Assembly (NCBI RefSeq): GCF_024213665.1
Contig: NZ_JANAVP010000030.1
Location: forward strand, 1-58,836
Direction: 5' to 3'
DNA length: 58,836 nucleotides
DNA from: Streptomyces sp. A3M-1-3
Lineage (GTDB): Bacteria > Actinomycetota > Actinomycetes > Streptomycetales > Streptomycetaceae
Of this stretch, positions 33,114 through 40,564 are shown in pieces (position 1 is the stretch's first letter; the number at the start of each line of letters is the position of its first letter). The notes under the pieces are model-generated. The model saw only the letters and a program-made list of their open reading frames with translations. It was not told the DNA's origin and ran no database searches. The position numbers and the translations under genes are program-made.

Positions 33114-34226
33114 TCAGCCGGAGAGCTGAGCGCCATCCGCGATCGCGGCCTCGACCTCCGCGACCCGCGCCTGCTCCTCCGCCGCGAAGCGCTCCCTGTC
33201 CAGCTGTTCCGCGATCTCCTCGTCCTGTGTCATCAGCAGGTCGAGGTTGGAGTTCCCCATCTCGAACACGCCCATGTCCAGATAGGCCTTCTGCAGCCGC
33301 TCACCCCACAGCCCGATGTCCTTCACGCACGGCACGATGCGGCTGAAGAGCAGTCTGCGGAAGAGGTGCAGGAATTCCGACTGCTCGGAGAGTTCCTCGG
33401 CCTCCTTCCTGCCGATACCGAAGTTCTCCAGGACCTCCACCCCGCGCAGCCGGTCACGCATCAGGTAGCAGCCCTCGATGACGAACTCCTCGCGCTCGCG
33501 CAGCTCGGCGTCCGTGAGCTGCTGGTAGTAGTCGCGCAGCGCCATCCGCCCGAAGGCGACGTGCCGGGCCTCGTCCTGCATGACGTACGCCAGGATCTGC
33601 TTGGGCAGCGGCTTGTCCGTGGTGTCGCGGATCATGCCGAAGGCGGCGAGCGCGAGGCCCTCGATGAGGACCTGCATGCCCAGGTACGGCATGTCCCAGC
33701 GGGAGTCGCGCAGGGTGTCGCCCAGCAGCCCCTGGAGGTTGTCGTTGATCGGGTAGAGCATCCCGACCTTCTCGTGCAGGAAGCGGCCGTAGATCTCGGC
33801 GTGCCGGGCCTCGTCCATGGTCTGGGTGGCCGAGTAGAACTTCGCGTCCAGATCCGGTACTGATTCGACGATCCGCGCCGCGCACACCATCGCGCCCTGC
33901 TCGCCGTGCAGGAACTGGCTGAACTGCCAGGAGGTGTAGTGCCTGCGCAGCTCGCCCTTGTCCTTCTCGGTCATCTTGGCCCAGTGGCGGGTGCCGTAGA
34001 GGTTGAGCGCCTCGTCGGGGGTGCCGAGCGGGTCGTAGGGGTCGACCTCCAGGTCCCAGTCGATGCGCGTGGCGCCGTCCCACTGCTTGTCCTTGCCCTT
34101 CTGGTACAGGGCGAGGAGACGGTCGCGCCCGTCGTCGTACTCCCAGCTGAAACGGGCCGCGCCGGAGGCGGGGACCTCCCACAACGGGTCTCCCGGGTTG
34201 TTCACGTAGAGCTCGTGCGTCGACAC
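33114..34226 (-). CDS. ferritin-like diiron protein
   Basis: A 370-residue helical protein of the ferritin/ribonucleotide-reductase-like superfamily. Iron ligands are visible as paired motifs: Glu in FLHGEQGAMVCAARIVES with DEARHAEIYGR, and Glu in VLIEGLALAAFGMIRDT with QDEARHVAFGRMAL, i.e. two E...ExRH sets. The start is GTG at 34226 with GAAGGGGG upstream. Such proteins activate oxygen for hydroxylation, N-oxidation or desaturation; the substrate is not predictable. The gene is divergent from a second diiron gene of the AurF type, and a TetR gene follows that one, so the three may form a redox unit. The last 40 residues are a charged tail. Confidence 0.85.
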   Translation of the reverse strand: MSTHELYVNNPGDPLWEVPASGAARFSWEYDDGRDRLLALYQKGKDKQWDGATRIDWDLEVDPYDPLGTPDEALNLYGTRHWAKMTEKDKGELRRHYTSWQFSQFLHGEQGAMVCAARIVESVPDLDAKFYSATQTMDEARHAEIYGRFLHEKVGMLYPINDNLQGLLGDTLRDSRWDMPYLGMQVLIEGLALAAFGMIRDTTDKPLPKQILAYVMQDEARHVAFGRMALRDYYQQLTDAELREREEFVIEGCYLMRDRLRGVEVLENFGIGRKEAEELSEQSEFLHLFRRLLFSRIVPCVKDIGLWGERLQKAYLDMGVFEMGNSNLDLLMTQDEEIAEQLDRERFAAEEQARVAEVEAAIADGAQLSG

Positions 34227-34406
34227 TGACGCCCCCTTCGCCTCGCGGACTGCCGTACAGGACTGGACGGTTGGCAGATATTTGGCAGGTTCACACGTTG
34301 GTAGATGCGGCGTCAACAAGTCGCGCACAAGGGATTGACGGCCTTGCTGACAAGCAGTCTCATAAGACGCAACCCCCGGAAACGAATGCGCGAGGTGCCC
34401 GCACAC
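34227..34406. promoter_or_regulatory. divergent promoter region of the two diiron genes
   Basis: 180 bp between divergent starts. Two near copies of TTGGCAG (34271-34277 and 34282-34288) are followed by TTCACACGTTGGTAGATG. The repeats and the AT-richer spacer make this the likely operator/promoter, perhaps for the TetR protein encoded at 35367. No canonical -35/-10 pair is certain. Confidence 0.35.
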
Positions 34407-35336
34407 ATGACGACCGTCATCGAACTCGAAGTGCTCAGGGACGCACTCGGCCTGCTCAAGGACCGTGAGCAGGTCGCCGAGCGGCTGCTCGAGTCCTCCG
34501 CCAAGCACTCCTTCGACCCGGACACCGAACTCGACTGGGAAGCCCCGGTGGAGGAGGGCAAGTGGTTCTGGCCGCCGGAACTCGTGTCCCTCTACGACAC
34601 CCCGCTGTGGCGGAAGATGTCCGAGGAACAGCGGATGGACCTGGCGCGGCACGAAGCGGCCTCGCTCGCCTCGCTCGGCATCTGGTTCGAGATCATCCTG
34701 ATGCAGTTGCTGGTCCGCCACATCTACGACAAGTCGCTCACCAGCAACCACGTCCGCTACGCGCTCACCGAGATCGCCGACGAGTGCCGGCACTCGATGA
34801 TGTTCGCCCGCATGATCCAGAAGGGCGGTGCCCCCGCGTACCCGGTCTCGAAGCTCAACCACAACCTCGCCCGCGTCCTGAAGACCGTCTCGACCACCCC
34901 CGGCTCCTTCGCCTGCACCCTGCTCGGCGAGGAGATCCTCGACTGGATGCAGCGGCTCACCTTCCCGGACGAGCGGGTCCAGACCCTGGTGCGCGGAGTG
35001 ACCCGCATCCACGTGATCGAGGAAGCACGCCATGTCCGGTACGCACGCGAGGAGTTGCGGCGCCAGATGGTCACCGCGCCGCGCTGGGAGCAGGAGCTGA
35101 CCCGGATCAGCTCGGGCGAGGCGGCCCGCGTGTTCTCCATCGCCTTCGTCAACCCGCAGGTCTACACGAACGTCGGACTCGACCGGCGTGAGGCGGTCGC
35201 CCAGGTCAAGGAGAGCGGCCACCGCCGGGAGATCATGCAGTCGGGCGCGAAGCGGCTGACCGACTTCCTCGACGACATCGGGGTCATGCGGGGTGTGGGC
35301 CGGCGGCTCTGGAAGTCCTCCGGACTGCTGGCGTAA
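34407..35336 (+). CDS. AurF-like diiron oxygenase
   Basis: A 309-residue protein of the AurF (p-aminobenzoate N-oxygenase-like) diiron family. Blocks: FWPPELVSLYDTPLWRKMSE, ARHEAASLASLGIWFEIILM, LTEIADECRHSMMFARMIQ, FACTLLGEEILDWMQRLTF and GVTRIHVIEEARHVRYAREE, which carry the six to seven Glu/His iron ligands in the usual order. AurF itself oxidises an amine to a nitro group; relatives act on many substrates. The start is ATG 34407 (GAGGTG nine bases upstream); an in-frame ATG at 34386 is the alternative. It is divergent from another diiron gene and upstream of a TetR gene. Confidence 0.88.
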   Translation: MTTVIELEVLRDALGLLKDREQVAERLLESSAKHSFDPDTELDWEAPVEEGKWFWPPELVSLYDTPLWRKMSEEQRMDLARHEAASLASLGIWFEIILMQLLVRHIYDKSLTSNHVRYALTEIADECRHSMMFARMIQKGGAPAYPVSKLNHNLARVLKTVSTTPGSFACTLLGEEILDWMQRLTFPDERVQTLVRGVTRIHVIEEARHVRYAREELRRQMVTAPRWEQELTRISSGEAARVFSIAFVNPQVYTNVGLDRREAVAQVKESGHRREIMQSGAKRLTDFLDDIGVMRGVGRRLWKSSGLLA

Positions 35337-35366
35337 TCGGTGAAGTGTGCGGTTACGCTGCGGAGC

Positions 35367-36098
35367 ATGACCCCGACGACTCCGGCGGCCACCCGCGCGT
35401 ACCGACGGCTCAGTGTCGAGGAGCGTCGCGTCCAGCTCCTCGACGCCGCTCTCTCGCTGTTCGCGCACCGCGCCCCGGAGGAGGTCTCCTTCGACGACGT
35501 CGCCGAGGCGGCGGGGGTGTCGCGGCCGCTCGTCTACCGCTACTTCCCCGGCGGCAAGCAGCAGCTGTACGAGGCCGCCCTGCGGTCCGCCGCCGACGAG
35601 CTGGAGCTGTGCTTCGCCGAACCGCAGACGGGTCCGCTCACCCGCCGGCTGTGCCGCGTACTGGACCGCTATCTCGCGTTCGTCGACCAGCACGACGCCG
35701 GGTTCAGCGCGCTGTTGCAGGGCGGCAGCGTCGCCGAGACCTCCCGTACGACCGCCATCGTCGACGAGGTACGGCGGGCCGCCGCCGAGCAGATCCTGGT
35801 ACATCTCGCGGTCCCCGAGCCCGGGGTCAGGCTGCGGATGATGGTCCGCACCTGGATCACGGCGGTCGAGGCCGCCTCGCTCATCTGGCTGGACGAGGAG
35901 AAGCAGCCGCCGGTCCGTGAGCTGCGGGACTGGCTGGTCGACCACTTCGTCGCGCTGCTGACGGCGACCGCCGCCACCGACCCCCAGACCGCGGCGGCGG
36001 CGAAGGCCGCGCTGGCACTGGAGACCGCCGACGGCCCGGTGGGAATCCTGGCCCGCCGGGTGATCCCCATCGTGAGCGAGGCCGCCCACCTGCTGTGA
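35367..36098 (+). CDS. TetR-family regulator
   Basis: A 243-residue TetR protein. Helix-turn-helix: VSFDDVAEAAGVSRPLVYRY, followed by FPGGKQQLYEAALRSAADEL. The C-terminal domain (LCRVLDRYLAFVDQHDAGFS, TWITAVEAASLIWLDEEKQP) fits regulators of lipid or redox genes. It follows the AurF-like gene by 30 bp on the same strand. The ATG at 35367 is chosen over the in-frame GTG at 35340 because homologous starts begin close to AYRRLSVEERR; neither has a strong ribosome binding site. It is likely to control the diiron genes. Confidence 0.88.
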   Translation: MTPTTPAATRAYRRLSVEERRVQLLDAALSLFAHRAPEEVSFDDVAEAAGVSRPLVYRYFPGGKQQLYEAALRSAADELELCFAEPQTGPLTRRLCRVLDRYLAFVDQHDAGFSALLQGGSVAETSRTTAIVDEVRRAAAEQILVHLAVPEPGVRLRMMVRTWITAVEAASLIWLDEEKQPPVRELRDWLVDHFVALLTATAATDPQTAAAAKAALALETADGPVGILARRVIPIVSEAAHLL

Positions 36099-36108
36099 GA
36101 CTGGTGGG

Positions 36109-36384
36109 GTGAGAAGCGAGAACACGCCCTTCGTGGGCGGCCCCCTGGACGGCCAGGTACTGCCGGTGCTGGTCGGTCCGACCGGGCACCCGCCGAAGGT
36201 GTACGAGGTACCGGTGCCGGACGCCGACGGCGGCCCGCCCACCGTGCTCGTCTACCACCGGGTGCCTGCCGGGCAGACGAAGCGGCTGGGCCTGCAGACC
36301 GGCTGGAAGTACGAGTACGACCCGGCCGGCAGGCGGCGCGGTGGCCTCAAGTGGCCCTGGTCGAAACCTGATCGCGGCGCGTAA
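36109..36384 (+). CDS. small conserved hypothetical protein
   Basis: A 91-residue protein starting at a GTG 11 bp behind the TetR stop. FVGGPLDGQVLPVLVGPTGH, PTVLVYHRVPAGQTKRLGLQ and TGWKYEYDPAGR give a beta-rich, Gly/Pro-spaced pattern seen in small actinobacterial proteins of unknown function, often described only as conserved hypothetical. There are no cysteines, membrane helices or signal peptide. Probably cotranscribed with the regulator. Confidence 0.65.
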   Translation: MRSENTPFVGGPLDGQVLPVLVGPTGHPPKVYEVPVPDADGGPPTVLVYHRVPAGQTKRLGLQTGWKYEYDPAGRRRGGLKWPWSKPDRGA

Positions 36385-36569
36385 CATCCGCAGCCGTGAC
36401 GGACCTGGTCCACGACACCCGTCGCGCCGCGCTCCGGCTCGCCGGCGAGCGGCTGTAAAGCCCCCACGCCGGGGTGGCGCTGGACGAGTGAGCGATTTGC
36501 CCCGGTTCGCTCGCTACGGGAGCCGACCGGCCCTGACCGTGCCACGATCCCTCCCACGGAGGTGATCAC

Positions 36570-37757
36570 GTGTCAGGACGGTTCCTGCGCTCGGTGTGTA
36601 CGGCGGGTACGGCGGCCCTGGCGGCCGCGGTCGTGGCGGGCGGGCCGGCGGCGTCCGCCGTTGCCCATGCGGTCGGCCCTCCCCCGGCTCCCACGGCCGG
36701 AAGCGCGGTGCCGGAGCGGCCCGTGGCCGAGTTGCTGACGGAGCTTCAGAAGTTGTACCGGAAGGCCGAGGAGGCCACCGAGGCGTACAACGGGACCGAC
36801 GAGACCCTCAAGCAGCGTCAGGCCGAGACCCGGAAGCTGAGCGCCGCGCTCTCCCGGGCGCGCCTGGCCCTGAACGGCAGCCGCGGGGACGCCGGCCGGC
36901 TGGCACGTGAGCAGTACCAGGGCCGCACCGGCTTCTCGCCGTACCTGCGGCTGCTGCTCGCCCAGGACCCGCAGCACGCCCTCGACGAGCGCCACCTCAT
37001 CCGGCGCGAGTCGGCCGACCGGGCGGCGACACTGGCCCGGCTGACCGGCAACGAGAAACGCGCCGACGAACTGGCCACCCGGGCCCGTAAGGCGCTGGAC
37101 GCCCAGCAGGTCCTGGCCGCGCGGCAGAAGAAGCAGCGCGACGAGGTGCGGGCGCGCCTGAAGGAAGTTGAGGAGCTGCTCGCCTCGCTGACCGCCGAGC
37201 AGCTGGCCGAGCTGGCCAGGCTGGAGCTGGAGGGCACCGACCGGGCCCAGGACGAGCTGCTCGGCACGGGCGAACTGGCCGGTGTCCGGGCGCCGTCGGC
37301 GAGCGGCGGCGAGGCGCTCGATTACGCCGTCCGCCAGATCGGCAAGCCGTACGTGTGGGGCGCTGAGGGGCCCGGCTCGTTCGACTGCTCCGGACTGACC
37401 TCGCAGGCGTGGGCCTACGCGGGCCGGTCCATCCCGCGGACCAGCCAGGAGCAGTGGAGGCAGCTCCCGAAGGTACCGCTGCGCTCGCTGCGCCCGGGCG
37501 ACCTGGTGATCTACTTCCCCAGGGCTACGCATGTGGCGATCTACTTGGGCCACGGCCTGGTGGTCCAGGCCCCGCGCCCCGGCGCCCGGGTCAAGGTCTC
37601 CCCGATCGCCGCCAATCCGCTGCTGGGCGCGGTCCGCCCGGACCCCGGCGCGAGCGCGCTGGCGTCGTACACCCCGCCGCAGCTGCCCGAGGACGCGACG
37701 GCGGGGTCGGACACGGGTTACTCCGCGGCCGCGGCTCCGGACACCTCGGCCAGGTAG
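36570..37757 (+). CDS. secreted NlpC/P60 peptidoglycan hydrolase
   Basis: A 395-residue secreted protein. The start is GTG 36570 with ACGGAGGTG just upstream; the signal peptide is about residues 1-33. Residues about 45-235 form a long coiled coil (ELLTELQKLYRKAEEATEAY, RARLKEVEELLASLTAEQLA), as in other actinobacterial cell-wall hydrolases where it autoinhibits or docks the enzyme. The NlpC/P60 domain is about residues 245-365. Catalytic Cys is in GSFDCSGLTSQAWAYAG, His in ATHVAIYLGHGLVV, with GDLVIYFP before it. It cuts stem-peptide bonds. The 3' end overlaps the opposite-strand flavoprotein gene by 40 bp. Confidence 0.92.
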   Translation: MSGRFLRSVCTAGTAALAAAVVAGGPAASAVAHAVGPPPAPTAGSAVPERPVAELLTELQKLYRKAEEATEAYNGTDETLKQRQAETRKLSAALSRARLALNGSRGDAGRLAREQYQGRTGFSPYLRLLLAQDPQHALDERHLIRRESADRAATLARLTGNEKRADELATRARKALDAQQVLAARQKKQRDEVRARLKEVEELLASLTAEQLAELARLELEGTDRAQDELLGTGELAGVRAPSASGGEALDYAVRQIGKPYVWGAEGPGSFDCSGLTSQAWAYAGRSIPRTSQEQWRQLPKVPLRSLRPGDLVIYFPRATHVAIYLGHGLVVQAPRPGARVKVSPIAANPLLGAVRPDPGASALASYTPPQLPEDATAGSDTGYSAAAAPDTSAR

Positions 37758-38965
37758 GCGTTCGTGAGCGAGGGGTCGTAGAAGAAGTTCTCGAAGTCCG
37801 CCGGGTCGTTGAAGCCGTTGGCGAAGCGGTTCGCGACGGGCTGCAGCCGGCCGGCCGCGCCGATCAGGTTCAGCACGTGCTCCGGCGGGACGCCGAGCAT
37901 CGCGTTGGTCCACTTGGTGACGTGCTGCGCCGTCGCCCAGTACCGGTCGAACGTGGACTGCATCCACGTCTCGTCGAAGGGCTCCTCGCCCCGCTCGACG
38001 ATGGAGGCGAGGTACGAGGCCGCGCACTTGGACGCCGAGTTGGAGCCCTGCCCGGTGATCGGGTCGTTGGCGACGACGACGTCCGCGACGCCCAGCACCA
38101 GGCCGCCGCCGGGCAGCCGGCCGATGGGGTTGCGTACGGTAGGCGCGTAGCGGCCGGCCAGCGTCCCGCCCGCGTCGGTCAGTTCGACCTTGGTGGCGCG
38201 CGCGTACTCCCAGGGCGTGAACCTCTCCATCAGCTCCAGGGTGAGGGAGAGGTGCTCGGCCGGGTCCTTGACGCCGCGGAAGACGTCGAGCGGGCCGTCC
38301 GGGATGCCCTCCCAGAAGAGGATGTCCGCGCGGCCGGACGTGGTGAGCGTCGGCATCACGAACAGCTCGCCGACACCCGGCACCAGGTTGCAGCGGACCG
38401 CGTCGTAGTCGGGGTGCTCGGGGCGCGGGCCGAGGCCGTGGACGTAAGCGACGGCCAGCGCGCGCTGCGGGGCGTCGTACGGCGAGCGGGACGCGTCGCG
38501 GCCGAACATCGAGACCAGCTCGCCCTTGCCGGCCGAGACCATGACGAGGTCGTAGGTGCGGGAGAAGAAGTCGAGGTCGGAGACGGCCGCGCCGTGGATG
38601 ACCAGCTGACCGCCGCGCTGTGCGAAGGTCTCCATCCAGCCAGCCATCTTCACCCGCTGGTCGACGGACTGCGCGTATCCGTCCAGCTTGCCGACCCAGT
38701 CGATGGCCCTTGAGGAGTCGGGAGCGGCGACGGAGACGCCGAGGCCCTCGATACGCGGGGCCTGGCCCTCCCAGAAGTTGATCTTCTGGTCACGCTCGTG
38801 CTGGAGCGCGGTGCGGAACATGCACTGGGTGGACATGACCCGGCCGGTCCGGATCTCGTCCGCCGTACGGTTGGACATCAAGGTGACCTCGTACCCCTGC
38901 GACTGGAGTCCGAGGGCGAGCTGGAGACCGGACTGGCCGGCTCCGACGATGAGTATCTTCCGCAT
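37718..38965 (-). CDS. styrene-monooxygenase-like flavoprotein (StyA family)
   Basis: A 415-residue FAD-dependent monooxygenase. The Rossmann motif is ILIVGAGQSGLQLALGLQSQ, followed by FRTALQHERDQKINFWEGQA and the StyA-type insertion GIPDGPLDVFRGVKDPAEHL. The second FAD motif is PTVRNPIGRLPGGGLVLGVA, then DVVVANDPITGQGSNSASKC. The family needs a partner flavin reductase (StyB), which is not encoded nearby. It follows cvnD by 78 bp on the same strand, so it probably belongs to the conservon operon; other conservons are known to be followed by cytochrome P450 genes, and this one has a flavin enzyme instead. Substrate unknown. Confidence 0.9.
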   Translation of the reverse strand: MRKILIVGAGQSGLQLALGLQSQGYEVTLMSNRTADEIRTGRVMSTQCMFRTALQHERDQKINFWEGQAPRIEGLGVSVAAPDSSRAIDWVGKLDGYAQSVDQRVKMAGWMETFAQRGGQLVIHGAAVSDLDFFSRTYDLVMVSAGKGELVSMFGRDASRSPYDAPQRALAVAYVHGLGPRPEHPDYDAVRCNLVPGVGELFVMPTLTTSGRADILFWEGIPDGPLDVFRGVKDPAEHLSLTLELMERFTPWEYARATKVELTDAGGTLAGRYAPTVRNPIGRLPGGGLVLGVADVVVANDPITGQGSNSASKCAASYLASIVERGEEPFDETWMQSTFDRYWATAQHVTKWTNAMLGVPPEHVLNLIGAAGRLQPVANRFANGFNDPADFENFFYDPSLTNAYLAEVSGAAAAE

Positions 38966-39043
38966 GGCGAGGTCTTCTCTCTACGGGTGTCTGAGTACGT
39001 ACGGGCGGGGGCGGGCACAGCGCCCCCGGGTGGCCATGGGTGG

Positions 39044-39697
39044 CTACTCCGGGGTGGCGTCCAGCGCGTGGCCGACGAGCGCGAGCAGCGATTCGATGAC
39101 CGTGACCCGGCGGCGCGCGTCCATGATCACAACAGGCACGTGCGGCGGGATCGTCAGGGCCTCCCGGACGTCCTCGGCCTCGTAGACCGGCGTCCCCTCG
39201 AACTGGTTGACCGCGACGACGTACGGCAGGCCGCAGCTCTCGAAGTAGTCGAGCGCGGGGAAGCAGTCGGCCAGCCGGCGGGTGTCGGCCATCACCACGG
39301 CGCCGATCGCGCCGCGCACCAGGTCGTCCCACATGAACCAGAAGCGCTGCTGACCCGGTGTGCCGAAGACGTAGAGCACGAGGTCGTCGTCGAGCGTGAC
39401 CCGGCCGAAGTCCATCGCGACCGTGGTCGTGACCTTGTCCGGGGTCGCGGTCAGATCGTCGGTGTCCTCGCCGGCCTCGGTCATCACCGCTTCGGTCTGC
39501 AGCGGCGTGATCTCCGAAACGGAGCCGACGAAGGTCGTCTTGCCCACGCCGAAGCCGCCCGCGACGACGACCTTGGTGGCGATCGGGGCCCGCGTGCGGT
39601 CCGTCTGCCAGGCCTGTGCACCTTGTTCGGTATCGGTGTCGTTTTTCGTGTCGGTGTCCGTGTCGGCGACGGGCCTCTCAGAGACGACGGAGTCCAC
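39044..39697 (-). CDS. cvnD: conservon GTPase CvnD
   Basis: A 217-residue small GTPase of the CvnD/MglA-like type. The first 35 residues are disordered with a DTDTDTKNDTDTEQ repeat. G1 is VVAGGFGVGKTTFVG, the switch region contains KVTTTVAMDFGRVTL, the G3-like motif is YVFGTPGQQRFWFMW and the G4-like motif is VAVNQFEG. The start overlaps cvnC by 20 bp. In conservons CvnD acts with CvnA-C as a membrane-associated signalling complex similar to eukaryotic G-protein coupling. Confidence 0.93.
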   Translation of the reverse strand: MDSVVSERPVADTDTDTKNDTDTEQGAQAWQTDRTRAPIATKVVVAGGFGVGKTTFVGSVSEITPLQTEAVMTEAGEDTDDLTATPDKVTTTVAMDFGRVTLDDDLVLYVFGTPGQQRFWFMWDDLVRGAIGAVVMADTRRLADCFPALDYFESCGLPYVVAVNQFEGTPVYEAEDVREALTIPPHVPVVIMDARRRVTVIESLLALVGHALDATPE

Positions 39698-40091
39698 TCA
39701 GCACCCTTTCGAGCAGTGCGCGCTCGGGCCGGCCTGCGCCGTGTCCTGTCCCGTACACGCGGATCTTTCCCTGGTCGGCTAGGTCGCTGAGCAGTACGCG
39801 CACCACGCCGAGCGGCATCTTCAGCAGCGCCGAGATCTCGGCCACCGTACGCATCCGGCGGCAGATCTCGACGATGGCCTGCATCTCCGGCATGACGCCG
39901 CGCGGGCCGGGGCCGCCGTTCGTCAGCTCCCGCCGCTCCTCGGGCGCTTCGAGCGCGGCCACGAACGTCTCGACGAGCAGGACATGTCCGAAGCGGGTGC
40001 GGCCGCCGGTGAGCGAGTACGGGCGGACGCGGGCGGTACGCCTTTCACCGCCGCGGACGGGTAGCTGGGGGGCGGTCTTGCCGGGCGTCAC
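39678..40091 (-). CDS. cvnC: conservon DUF742 protein CvnC
   Basis: A 137-residue DUF742 protein. RVRPYSLTGGRTRFGHVLLV is the N-terminal family block, and MQAIVEICRRMRTVAEISAL, then LKMPLGVVRVLLSDLADQGK is a winged-helix-like part. It ends RPERALLERVLSGLRRL, as nearly all members do. Overlaps with cvnB (4 bp) and cvnD (20 bp) show tight coupling. Its molecular role is not well known beyond membership of the Cvn complex. Confidence 0.92.
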   Translation of the reverse strand: MTPGKTAPQLPVRGGERRTARVRPYSLTGGRTRFGHVLLVETFVAALEAPEERRELTNGGPGPRGVMPEMQAIVEICRRMRTVAEISALLKMPLGVVRVLLSDLADQGKIRVYGTGHGAGRPERALLERVLSGLRRL

Positions 40092-40564
40092 TGGGCGCTC
40101 TCCATCGATTTGCGCAGTTCACTGCGGAGTTCGGGGGTGAGGACGTGGCCGGCGCGGCCGACGAACAGCGCCATGTGGTACGCCACGACGCTCATGTCGC
40201 AGTCCGGGGTGGCATGCACGCCGAGCAGGGAGCCGTCGCTGATCGACATGACGAAGACGCTGCCGTGCTCCATCGCGATCATCGTCTGCTTGACGCCGCC
40301 GGCGTCCATCAGCTTCGCCGCGCCGGCGGTGAGGCTGCCGAGGCCGGAGACGATCGTGGCGAGATCCGCACTCGCCCCCTTGGGGCCGTCCCTGCCGTCC
40401 TGCCGGGCTCCGGTCTGTCCCGGGTCGGAGGACAGCAGCAGAAGTCCGTCGGACGACACGACCGCCACGGAGAGCAGGCCTGGCACCTCCTCGACGAGAT
40501 CGGTCAGCAGCCATTGCAGATTGCGGGCCTGGCTGCTCAGTCCGTACGTACTGGGCGCGGTCAC
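40088..40564 (-). CDS. cvnB: conservon roadblock/LC7 protein CvnB
   Basis: A 158-residue roadblock/LC7 protein: LQWLLTDLVEEVPGLLSVAV, VSSDGLLLLSSDP, TIVSGLGSLTAGAAKLMDAG and QTMIAMEHGSVFVMSISDGS, the fold that modulates small GTPases. It overlaps cvnA and cvnC by 4 bp each. A 20-residue linker (PGQTGARQDGRDGPKGASAD) inside the domain is longer than in many relatives. Confidence 0.92.
   Translation of the reverse strand: MTAPSTYGLSSQARNLQWLLTDLVEEVPGLLSVAVVSSDGLLLLSSDPGQTGARQDGRDGPKGASADLATIVSGLGSLTAGAAKLMDAGGVKQTMIAMEHGSVFVMSISDGSLLGVHATPDCDMSVVAYHMALFVGRAGHVLTPELRSELRKSMESAQ

Noticed and set aside
36385..36569. Possible c-di-AMP (ydaO-type) riboswitch before the NlpC/P60 gene
   Set aside because: Such riboswitches control cell-wall hydrolase genes in Streptomyces, but the 185-bp leader shows only a GAGCGA/TCGCTC hairpin and none of the conserved riboswitch blocks I could recognise.
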